NCBI GenBank assembly: GCA_039029935.1
Contig: JBCCFC010000662.1
Location: 1 to 7,559, forward strand
Direction: 5' to 3'
Source of the DNA: G039029935 sp039029935
GTDB taxonomy: Bacteria > Chloroflexota > Anaerolineae > Caldilineales > Caldilineaceae
DNA length: 7,559 nt
Position 1 is the first letter of the stretch, and every line of letters begins with the position of its first letter. Below are positions 1 to 5,426 of the stretch, in pieces. Position numbers and translations under genes: made by a program. Below the pieces are notes generated by a model. It had not been told where the DNA came from and did not search any database. It saw nothing but the letters and a program-made list of their open reading frames with translations.

Positions 1-589
1 CCGCCGACTGTGCTGCCGCCAAATCTGCCTCGTGCGCCGCCACCATCATCGACTCATCCGGTGTCAACCCCAATAGACTGATGCCCTTGAGGTATGCCTG
101 CTGTGAGGGTTTATAATACCCTAAAAATTCACAGGATAAAATCCCATCCCATTGCACACCTGCGGCCTTAGAACTGTTGACAATGCTCTCCCAACTCAGA
201 ATCGTTAACACGACAACCGTGTAGCGGCTGCGCAGCTTGTTGATAGCCTCTGCCGCGCCATCAAAGGCATTGAGTTGATGCCAAGTGTCACGAACAAGCG
301 TCGTCATTCCTTTCTGGGGATCATCCATCGCATTAAGTAACGGGTAGGTCTGGCTCATGCGCTCCAGTGCCAGCAAATGCATTCCATCCGCATTCATCCA
401 AGGCAACGTGCCTGTGCGCACTTCAGTCAATACGTTGAACATCGTCACACGCCAATCAGTGGCAAAGGCATCCGCATCAACGGTTTGATTGTGCGCCGCC
501 GCCAACTGTTGAATGTTGGCGCGGGTCGTATTTTTCCAGTCAAAGACGGTTCCACCCACATCAAAAAAGAGTGCTTTTACATTATTCAT
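1..589 (-). CDS. HAD hydrolase, 2-haloacid dehalogenase-like (C-terminus off window)
   Basis: The minus-strand reading frame starts with ATG at 589-587 behind a purine-rich AGAGAAG and stays open for 196 residues to the window edge, so the C-terminus is missing. The N-terminus carries the HAD motif I as FFDVGGTVFDW, with nucleophile Asp10 and Thr14. The position of the usual second Asp is Gly12, which fits dehalogenase-type members rather than phosphatases. Arg47 in DWRVTM sits where haloacid dehalogenases have their substrate arginine. Motif II is the VVVLT strand ending in Thr129. Motif III is Lys160 with Tyr166 six residues later, the same spacing as the Lys151/Tyr157 pair of L-2-haloacid dehalogenases. 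The MMVAAHEADLAAA segment near the edge is the family's motif IV region, with Asp189. I infer a cytoplasmic HAD subfamily IA hydrolase acting on a small halogenated or phosphorylated acid; the substrate is unknown. It is divergently arranged from the dioxygenase gene. Confidence 0.88.
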   Translation of the reverse strand, partial: MNNVKALFFDVGGTVFDWKNTTRANIQQLAAAHNQTVDADAFATDWRVTMFNVLTEVRTGTLPWMNADGMHLLALERMSQTYPLLNAMDDPQKGMTTLVRDTWHQLNAFDGAAEAINKLRSRYTVVVLTILSWESIVNSSKAAGVQWDGILSCEFLGYYKPSQQAYLKGISLLGLTPDESMMVAAHEADLAAAQSA

Positions 590-640
590 TGTCTTCTCTC
601 TTAATTTTTATTTGAATATCCACAATGTTGCAAGATGTAA

Positions 641-698
641 CCTGTTACTTGCAACTTGCACCTTGCAACCTACAACCTGCACCTTGCTACCTGCTACC
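641..698. repeat. Degenerate heptanucleotide tandem repeat, about 8 units
   Basis: From 641 the sequence divides cleanly into 7-base units: CCTGTTA, CTTGCAA, CTTGCAC, CTTGCAA, CCTACAA, CCTGCAC, CTTGCTA, CCTGCTA, then CC. The consensus is C(C/T)TGCAA or C(C/T)TGCAC. The left edge is joined to an 8-bp inverted repeat, GTTGCAAG at 627-634 and CTTGCAAC at 648-655, with a 13-nt loop. It is intergenic. Short heptanucleotide repeats of this kind are known from cyanobacterial spacers and I believe occur in Chloroflexota. No function is evident. Confidence 0.85.
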
Positions 699-811
699 AT
701 TCTATACTGATTTTGAACTATTTCCCAATCGACACAAATTATTCTACAATGAACTCATTGATAAACACCTTATTTAGAATCATCCTGTTACGTTTAATGA
801 GCACTGTCAAA

Positions 812-838
812 AATGCGGATACGGATGAACGCAGATGA
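812..838. repeat. Short degenerate GGATGAACG-type intergenic repeat
   Basis: The segment contains GCGGATACG, GATGAACGC and AGATGAGGC in succession, a roughly 9-base periodicity. Similar strings such as GGATGAACGCAGATG recur in spacers of many environmental bacteria, so this is probably a member of a dispersed family rather than a gene-specific control site. With only about three units the call is tentative. Confidence 0.45.
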
Positions 839-862
839 GGCAAGAGAATAGGTAAACACTTT

Positions 863-866
863 GGAG
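863..866 (+). promoter_or_regulatory. Shine-Dalgarno GGAG deciding the dioxygenase start
   Basis: GGAG lies 3 bases before an ATG at 870 and 6 bases before a second in-frame ATG at 873. The 6-base spacing is the better one. An in-frame TTG at 861 would place this Shine-Dalgarno inside the coding region, so it is unlikely to be used. Confidence 0.65.
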
Positions 867-872
867 AAAATG

Positions 873-1793
873 ATGACAACAAATGGAATCAAACCAGCGG
901 AGATAAATGTTGAGGAGATTGAGTTCTTTGTAGAGAATCTCAACACGCCGGACGAATTACAACGTGCGGCTGATGCGTACCGAAAGCATGGCTGCCTTGT
1001 CATACGTGGGTTGATGAACCCGTATGTGGATGGTATGAACCGTGATATCATGGCGACGGTGGATGAGGCAGTGTCGCAATTGGATGAAGCCCGCCAAGTG
1101 CCGGAGGGCTGGGTAACGCCCAATGGATGTCTCTTCTTGCCTGCACCCGAAAATTATGATCGCGATAAACAGATTATGACAGTGGGCATTAGTTATTATA
1201 CCAGCACAACTTTCTTGGAATCCGCAATGGACACCAAAACGCTGGATTTGCTCGAAACCATTCTTGGCCCAAACATCGAAACCTTTGGCAATGGTCAGAG
1301 CTTGGTCAAAGAGCCTGTCGGTGGACATCCCAAACACCTACATCAGGATTCTGCTTACTTTGAGCATAAATATGAGGGGCCTGTTGCCCTGCTTAACTAT
1401 GTGGTGGATACCACGTTGGAAAATGGCGCATTGCACGTTGTCCCGGGTTCACACAAAATGGGTCAACTTAAGCATGTCGATACATTCTCGCACTTGGGGT
1501 TGGATGAGGATGAGTGGCCTTGGGAAGCCTCGCTACCCATCGAGGGCAAAGCGGGTGATAGCATCGTCTTCAACGTCAAGACCATACATGGCTCCAAGCC
1601 AAACTACTCCGACAAACCACGCCCTGTGTTCATCAATCGCTATCGCCGCCCCGATGACTACACGGTTATCAGTGCCAGCACAACGGCCAACCGTGCCGAA
1701 GCAGAGAAGCGAGCGGCAGAGGCCAAGAAGACGAATGAGCAGCGTGGCTTGATGGTGCGTGGGTTCCGGTCTAGTATGATGATGCAGGCGTAA
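873..1793 (+). CDS. PhyH-family Fe(II)/2-oxoglutarate dioxygenase
   Basis: This encodes about 306 residues, a usual length for phytanoyl-CoA dioxygenase-like (PhyH) oxygenases, which hydroxylate an unactivated carbon using O2, Fe(II) and 2-oxoglutarate. Numbering from the ATG at 873, the iron-binding HxD is His157-Gln-Asp159 in KHLHQDSAYF and the distal histidine is His239 in TIHGSKPN. Arg250 follows 11 residues after it, where family members bind the 2-oxoglutarate carboxylate; human PHYH has the same His264/Arg275 spacing. GALHVVPGSHKMG is the typical double-stranded beta-helix strand and loop. The N-terminal HGCLVIRGLM is the usual opening strand. The last 40 residues are charged and Ala/Lys-rich, probably a surface helix. 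There is no signal peptide, so it is cytoplasmic. The substrate cannot be read from sequence; acyl-CoA, small secondary-metabolite and ectoine-type substrates all occur in the family. The ATG at 870 is an alternative start. Confidence 0.93.
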   Translation: MTTNGIKPAEINVEEIEFFVENLNTPDELQRAADAYRKHGCLVIRGLMNPYVDGMNRDIMATVDEAVSQLDEARQVPEGWVTPNGCLFLPAPENYDRDKQIMTVGISYYTSTTFLESAMDTKTLDLLETILGPNIETFGNGQSLVKEPVGGHPKHLHQDSAYFEHKYEGPVALLNYVVDTTLENGALHVVPGSHKMGQLKHVDTFSHLGLDEDEWPWEASLPIEGKAGDSIVFNVKTIHGSKPNYSDKPRPVFINRYRRPDDYTVISASTTANRAEAEKRAAEAKKTNEQRGLMVRGFRSSMMMQA

Positions 1794-1797
1794 TTCG

Positions 1798-1902
1798 TAA
1801 TCGGTGGAACGGTGGAACGGCGGAGTGGTGGCACGGTGGAGCAGCAGAGTGGCGGCACGTTTGAACGTTGTAGTGGTGGAGCGGTCGCTGATCCACCGAT
1901 TA
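1798..1902. repeat. Octanucleotide tandem array closed by 11-bp inverted ends
   Basis: Between 1803 and 1882 the sequence reads as ten 8-base units with consensus GGTGGAAC/GGTGGAGC (two perfect copies first, then units such as GGCGGAGT, GGTGGCAC, GGTGGAGC, GGCGGCAC). The array is bracketed by TAATCGGTGGA at 1798-1808 and its exact reverse complement TCCACCGATTA at 1892-1902. The block fills nearly all of the 134-base spacer between the dioxygenase stop and the hydratase ribosome binding site. In an RNA read-through the ends could pair around an 83-nt loop, so it may affect transcript continuity, but nothing shows that directly. Confidence 0.85.
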
Positions 1903-1927
1903 TTCAAGAAATAGAGGAACCAACATC

Positions 1928-2731
1928 ATGACAAAATTTGAACAGGCAGCAGAGTTTTTAATCAATTTACGCAAAAATGACCAAAAGGCGGTGCAGATAC
2001 CGAAAGATGTATGTCCGCAGTCTATTGAGGAGGGGTATGCTGTACAAGAGGCTTTTGTCCCCAAATTACTAGGACATTTGGGGAGCACGGCCATCGGTTA
2101 CAAAGTGGCCTGTACCAGTGTACACGCACAGGAATTATTGCATGTGGATGGTCCCTTTTATGGCCGCATGATTGAGACAACCACTCATGCCAGCGGTGTC
2201 ACCCTATCAGCCGGCAATTTTAACAGCCGTGTGATAGAACCGGAGTTTGCCTTCAAAATGGGTGCAGATGTTCCTGCTGTCGATACACCCTATACAGCCG
2301 AGACGATTCTACCTTACCTTGAGGCCCTCATTCCAGGCATCGAAATCGTTGATTACTGCTATGAAGATTTCTCAACTGTCGGCGCACAGTCCTTGATTGC
2401 ACACAATGCAGTGCATGGGGCGTGTATTTTGGGTACACCAGTGCTGTTGAATGACAAGGGTGATGCGTTTGTTGAGCAGCTAGCCACACATCCTGTCATT
2501 TTAACTGTCAATGGGCAAGAAATCGAGCGCGGTGGTGGCTTCAATGTATTGGGGAATCCGTTGACCGTGATGGCATGGCTGGCAAATGCACTGCAATCAC
2601 ATGGCAAAGGGCTGCAATCGGGTGATGTTATTATTACAGGGACCTCGACCAATGTCTATGCTGGCGAGGCTGGCGACCAGATTGAAGTCGATTATGGCGA
2701 ATTTGGCACAGTGTCTGTAAATTTCAGCTAG
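1928..2731 (+). CDS. 2-keto-4-pentenoate hydratase / FAH-superfamily enzyme
   Basis: The 267-residue product matches the length and motif order of MhpD-type 2-keto-4-pentenoate (2-oxopent-4-dienoate) hydratases and related oxaloacetate/4-oxalocrotonate decarboxylases. IGYKVACTS contains Lys59, where MhpD has its active-site lysine. The divalent-metal site is Glu104 and Glu106 in VIEPEFAF plus Glu139 in GIEIVDY. Downstream are AHNAVHGACILG, the GNPLTVMAWLANAL helix, and GLQSGDVIITGTST, which is the usual C-terminal family signature. The family acts in meta-cleavage pathways for aromatics by adding water to a dienol or by decarboxylation. No other meta-cleavage gene is visible here, so the exact substrate is open. 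GAGGA at 1914-1918 sits 9 bases before the ATG. It is cytoplasmic. A separate transcript is possible because the repeat array separates it from the dioxygenase. Confidence 0.92.
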   Translation: MTKFEQAAEFLINLRKNDQKAVQIPKDVCPQSIEEGYAVQEAFVPKLLGHLGSTAIGYKVACTSVHAQELLHVDGPFYGRMIETTTHASGVTLSAGNFNSRVIEPEFAFKMGADVPAVDTPYTAETILPYLEALIPGIEIVDYCYEDFSTVGAQSLIAHNAVHGACILGTPVLLNDKGDAFVEQLATHPVILTVNGQEIERGGGFNVLGNPLTVMAWLANALQSHGKGLQSGDVIITGTSTNVYAGEAGDQIEVDYGEFGTVSVNFS

Positions 2732-2757
2732 ACCCATTTGACATCTAAGCTGGGTTT
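2730..2757 (+). terminator. Weak stem-loop at the hydratase stop, possible terminator
   Basis: AGACCCA (2730-2736) can pair with TGGGTTT (2751-2757), giving 7 pairs including one G-U, around a 14-nt loop. It overlaps the TAG stop of the hydratase gene. Only TTTGTC follows, so the U-tract is poor. It may be a weak or factor-assisted terminator, or chance. Confidence 0.3.
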
Positions 2758-2798
2758 GTCGATAATAAGTCATCGAACATTTGTATAGAAATTTTATG

Positions 2799-2802
2799 GG
2801 AG
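2799..2802 (+). promoter_or_regulatory. GGAG supporting a GTG start for the Uma2 gene
   Basis: GGAG precedes an in-frame GTG at 2814 by 11 bases, which is slightly long. The in-frame ATG at 2796 and TTG at 2781 have no Shine-Dalgarno before them. The GTG start gives an N-terminus M-TIQTVEPT, a typical Uma2 beginning. Confidence 0.45.
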
Positions 2803-2813
2803 TAAGTTTATCC

Positions 2814-3845
2814 GTGACAATACAAACTGTAGAACCAACCAAACCGTTGATCTCGCCAACAGTCATGCCGAGTGGATATACGGAGATTCAGCCTTTGCCA
2901 ACACTGCCTCGTGAACGTGATCAAAGCCATGATAGTGACAATGGCACGGGGAATGGCAAGCATCCAGCACCAACAACATGGAATGGCAAACATTCAACAA
3001 AGACAGGCCGTATAGCTACATCTATCAGTAAAGCAGACATCAATTACGATGACATCATCACCGAGGACGATGAACCCGTGGACAATTTTGCATCAGAAAA
3101 ACAACAACGACTTTTAGTCCAACCACTTTTCGACAACAATTATTTGCCAGAGCCTTTTGTCGCTGCTGTGGATGTCGGCATTTTTCTTGTGGACGAAGAC
3201 CCAGTTGTGCCAGACATGTTTTTGAGTTTGGGCGTTGGGCTGGCAAAAGAATTGTGGGAGAAACAAAATCGCTCTTACTTTTTGGAAAAATTTGGCAAAC
3301 CACCTGAGATTGCGGTTGAGATTGTGTCCAATAAAAAGGGGCGAGAAACGGCTGAGAAATTGCAAAAATATGCCCAGATAGGCGTCAAGTATTATGTTAT
3401 TTTCGACTTTCAAAAAAATACACAGGATGCCATCCTTCGTGTCTATGAATTGCAAGATAAGGCATATATTGCAAGGCCAGACTACAGATTGCCGGACTTG
3501 GGATTATCCCTTGTCTTTTGGGATGGCACATTTGAAAAGATGGAGCAAAAGTGGCTGCGTTGGTGCAAGTTAGACGGTGAGATGCTCTTGACGGGCAAAG
3601 AGGATAGTGCAATTCAGCGTGTGGCCAAAGAGGATGCACTGGCTGTTGCCGAACAGGAGCGTATCGCCAAAGAGGAAGCAGAGGCTGCTGCCGAACAGGA
3701 GCGTATTGCCAAAGAGGAAGCAGAGGCTGCTGCTGAACAGGAGCGTATCGCCAAAGAGCAGGAACGTGCAGCTAAAGAGCAGGCCGAACTAGAGATTGAA
3801 CGACTGCGCGCAAAACTCCGAGCATTGGGTCTTGACGATGATTAA
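2814..3845 (+). CDS. Uma2 family protein (DUF820, PD-(D/E)XK fold) with coiled-coil tail
   Basis: The product has about 343 residues. Residues 19-84 are a polar, low-complexity linker containing a duplicated NGKH segment. The Uma2 core follows: ITEDDEPVDNFASEKQQRLL opens it, then PFVAAVDVGIFL, VPDMFLSLGV (Asp134), PPEIAVEIVSNKKG (Glu169), and EKLQKYAQIGVKYYVIFD (Lys182, Asp198). These are the acidic and lysine positions expected of a PD-(D/E)XK nuclease-like site. Residues about 279-334 are a charged helix built from three 14-residue AEQERIAKEEAEAA repeats, a predicted coiled coil, ending in LRAKLRALGLDDD. The family is called a putative restriction endonuclease in databases, but a cellular role is not established and genomes of Chloroflexota and cyanobacteria carry many copies. 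The start is uncertain: ATG 2796 and TTG 2781 are in-frame alternatives. The stop overlaps the next gene. Confidence 0.9.
   Translation: MTIQTVEPTKPLISPTVMPSGYTEIQPLPTLPRERDQSHDSDNGTGNGKHPAPTTWNGKHSTKTGRIATSISKADINYDDIITEDDEPVDNFASEKQQRLLVQPLFDNNYLPEPFVAAVDVGIFLVDEDPVVPDMFLSLGVGLAKELWEKQNRSYFLEKFGKPPEIAVEIVSNKKGRETAEKLQKYAQIGVKYYVIFDFQKNTQDAILRVYELQDKAYIARPDYRLPDLGLSLVFWDGTFEKMEQKWLRWCKLDGEMLLTGKEDSAIQRVAKEDALAVAEQERIAKEEAEAAAEQERIAKEEAEAAAEQERIAKEQERAAKEQAELEIERLRAKLRALGLDDD
2950..2999 (+). repeat. 30-bp-period direct repeat in the Uma2 N-terminal linker
   Basis: GGAATGGCAAGCATCCAGCA at 2950-2969 and GGAATGGCAAACATTCAACA at 2980-2999 match at 17 of 20 bases, and all three differences are transitions. 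The 30-base period is in frame and encodes a 10-residue duplication with NGKH at the same place in each copy, inside a probably disordered linker. Confidence 0.75.
3648..3773 (+). repeat. Three 42-bp codon-aligned tandem repeats (coiled coil)
   Basis: Units start at 3648, 3690 and 3732, each beginning GC(C/T)GAACAGGAGCGTAT, with very few differences between copies apart from the second half of the third. Each encodes 14 residues, AEQERIAKEEAEAA, two heptads. A partial unit (VAKEDALA, from about 3621) precedes them. Near-identity at DNA level suggests recent expansion or ongoing slippage. Confidence 0.9.
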
Positions 3846-5217
3846 GGCACTTACACCCAATGATGATGGAGGCGTTCAATTTGTCTGTTATGCGGATAGC
3901 TGCTCTGGTGTGCCGGGTGCATTACATGAGCAGACCTTTGCCAGCGTCAATGCCATTGTTCGCCAGTTAGATCCACTCCCTAAATTTATCTGCTTTCCGG
4001 GCGATGAAATCATCGGGCTGACAGCGGATGAAATGCAATTGCGCGCCCAATGGCATCACTGGTTCACGCATGAAATGGGCTGGTTAGACCGCGCCAAAAT
4101 TCCACTTTATCACACGACGGGCAACCATACGGTCTATGATAGCCTCAGCGAGTCTGTCTACCGTGAGGTTACGTCCCATCTGCCACGCAATGGACCCAAT
4201 GACCAAGTTGGGCTATCCTATTTTGTGCGTCGAGGTAATCTGCTGATGGTCTTTGTCAATACGCTTTGGTCTGGTTTGGGTGGCGAAGGGCGAGTGGAGG
4301 CGACGTGGCTGGAGCAAACACTGACGGACCACGAAGATGCTGATTACAAGTTGATTTTTGGGCATCATCCGGTCTATCCCGTAAATGGTTTCGCTGGTGA
4401 ATATCAGCGCGAGATTGCCCATGCGGATGGCCGCACATTTTGGGACATTCTCGTGCGACATCAGGTGTTTGCCTATTTCTGTAGCCATATCCTTGCCTTT
4501 GACGTACAGGTCCATCAAGGCGTGTTGCAAATTCTTACGGCTGGGGCGGGAACTGCACATCGGATGCCCGAAGGCATTGAATATCTCCATTGTATGCAGT
4601 GTGCGTTGGATCAAGATGGACTGCGCTATCAGGTGCTGGACACAGACGGCCATCGGCGTGAATGGCTGCAATGGCCGTTGATGCTACCGCCTGTCGCCTC
4701 TTGGGAATCCGTCAATGGCTCACACACCATGCATATCGACCCATCATCAGAAACCACTCTTATCGTCTGGAGAGTTTCAGGCATCACAGCGGATCATGGC
4801 ACGGATGGTGAAGCACAGACACTCCTTTGTGGATGGGAGTCTGCTGCAACAATTGCCCCGTTATGGATCGGACTACGTGGCCCAGAACAACAATTTTCAA
4901 TCTTACTCAGCCCAACCCCCGGCCGCAGCCCTCATCTGTGGACAGGTCCCTCGCTATCATCGGGGCAACGGTTTGACATCGAAATTGGCATCCACACAGG
5001 CATGGGACCTGGAGGTCTGCTCTGGCGAGGGCATGACAACACAGGGCAATCGCAATGGTCATCCATGTATGGCGCATCAGCGTGGGGTGCAGAGAGGCTG
5101 ACTTGGCCCAGAAATTGGCATGTTGGCATGGGACAGCGTGGTGTGAGTGATAGACCTTTTCGTGGCAGTGACCTTAAGGTGCAACGATACATCTCGCCAT
5201 TGACACTGACAGTTTAA
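3838..5217 (+). CDS. Calcineurin-like metallophosphoesterase with C-terminal extension
   Basis: The 459-residue product begins with a metallophosphoesterase domain (about residues 1-275). Visible landmarks are VCYADSCSG (Asp20), FPGDEIIG (Gly55-Asp56), TTGNHTVYD (Asn96-His97), FGHHPVYP (His176/His177) and FCSHILAFD (His217). The usual DxH of motif I lacks its histidine, and the GHxH of motif V is reduced to a single histidine, so the metal site is atypical. Residues about 280-459 are rich in Trp, Gly and Ser, and look like a beta-rich domain such as a jelly-roll (PLWIGLRGPEQQF, LLWRGHDNTGQS). No signal peptide is seen, so it is probably cytoplasmic. The family hydrolyses phosphomonoesters, phosphodiesters or nucleotides; the substrate is unknown. 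The ATG overlaps the Uma2 TAA by 8 bases without a strong Shine-Dalgarno, which suggests translational coupling. An earlier in-frame ATG at 3796 would extend 50 bases into Uma2 and is less likely. Confidence 0.85.
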   Translation: MIKALTPNDDGGVQFVCYADSCSGVPGALHEQTFASVNAIVRQLDPLPKFICFPGDEIIGLTADEMQLRAQWHHWFTHEMGWLDRAKIPLYHTTGNHTVYDSLSESVYREVTSHLPRNGPNDQVGLSYFVRRGNLLMVFVNTLWSGLGGEGRVEATWLEQTLTDHEDADYKLIFGHHPVYPVNGFAGEYQREIAHADGRTFWDILVRHQVFAYFCSHILAFDVQVHQGVLQILTAGAGTAHRMPEGIEYLHCMQCALDQDGLRYQVLDTDGHRREWLQWPLMLPPVASWESVNGSHTMHIDPSSETTLIVWRVSGITADHGTDGEAQTLLCGWESAATIAPLWIGLRGPEQQFSILLSPTPGRSPHLWTGPSLSSGQRFDIEIGIHTGMGPGGLLWRGHDNTGQSQWSSMYGASAWGAERLTWPRNWHVGMGQRGVSDRPFRGSDLKVQRYISPLTLTV

Positions 5218-5239
5218 GGCTAATCCACAAAAATAAATA

Positions 5240-5349
5240 CCTAACCTGCTTCCAGGAAGGGGTTGCAATCTACTGAACGGACCAGTGTGTCTGTTACCCC
5301 TTCCTGGAAGTGTTCATGGGTAATTTATTCTATGGAATGGCCTAACCTG
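5240..5349. repeat. 9-bp direct repeat CCTAACCTG flanking the inverted repeat region
   Basis: CCTAACCTG occurs at 5240-5248 and again at 5341-5349. The left copy directly abuts the first base of the 15-bp inverted repeat. The right copy lies 30 bases past its end. This resembles a target duplication, but the right side of the interval does not end in the inverted-repeat arm, so chance cannot be ruled out. Confidence 0.5.
5249..5310. repeat. 15-bp perfect inverted repeat, stem-loop or double operator
   Basis: CTTCCAGGAAGGGGT at 5249-5263 and ACCCCTTCCTGGAAG at 5296-5310 are exact reverse complements. Within the 32-nt interval, AACGGAC (5276-5282) can pair with GTCTGTT (5289-5295) around a 6-nt loop, directly abutting the right arm. 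Each arm also holds its own palindrome, CTTCC-N-GGAAG, centred at 5254 and 5305, 51 bases apart. It begins 31 bases after the phosphoesterase stop and could terminate that transcript, although no U-tract follows. It is equally compatible with a mobile repeat or a pair of protein sites. Confidence 0.85.
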
Positions 5350-5375
5350 TTTTGTTTCTATTCTGTCTCTATATC

Positions 5376-5394
5376 CCTCTGCGACCTCTGCGGT
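5376..5394. repeat. CCTCTGCG 9-bp-period intergenic repeat
   Basis: CCTCTGCG appears at 5376-5383 and 5385-5392, one base apart, followed by GGTAAAAAA. Strings of this type (CTCTGCGNCCTCTGCGGT) are common short spacer repeats in cyanobacterial, Chloroflexota and other environmental genomes. It ends 20 bases before the ribosome binding site of the next gene, so it lies within the presumed leader. Confidence 0.6.
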
Positions 5395-5426
5395 AAAAAA
5401 TAGCAAAATCACAAGAGGAAACAATC

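Larger units (their letters stand above)
590..872. other. Divergent intergenic spacer (HAD / dioxygenase)
   Basis: These 283 bases lie between two divergently oriented genes and should hold promoters for both, but I could not find a pair of -35/-10 hexamers with correct spacing that I would defend. The visible contents are a period-7 repeat array (641-698), an 8-bp inverted repeat overlapping its left edge (627-634 with 648-655), an A/T-rich stretch (about 700-785) and a short GGATGAACG-like repeat (812-838). The short open frames here look like chance products of the repeats. Confidence 0.6.

Noticed and set aside
641..698. CRISPR array
   Set aside because: Units are 7 bases with no spacers between them and no cas genes are nearby; the same applies to the octamer array at 1803-1882.
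713..786. Sigma-70 promoters in the divergent spacer (TTGAAC at 713, TTGATA at 758, TAGAAT at 775)
   Set aside because: No pair of hexamers has a spacing near 17 bases, so I do not annotate a promoter.
377..838. Small plus-strand open frames across the left spacer and the antisense of the HAD gene
   Set aside because: They lack ribosome binding sites and have repeat-derived or antisense composition; the minus-strand HAD frame explains 1-589.
861..872. TTG at 861 as the dioxygenase start
   Set aside because: The GGAG Shine-Dalgarno lies inside this extension, 6 bases before the ATG at 873; the family domain loses nothing from the shorter form.
3796..3837. ATG at 3796 as the phosphoesterase start
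   Set aside because: It would overlap Uma2 by 50 bases and adds residues that are just a shifted reading of the Uma2 C-terminus; the ATG at 3838 gives the natural stop-start overlap.
5218..5426. SAM or cobalamin riboswitch upstream of the homocysteine methyltransferase-like gene
   Set aside because: The spacer shows an inverted repeat and a dispersed repeat, but I see no SAM-I core or cobalamin B12-box-like sequence, and the stem is nearer the upstream gene.
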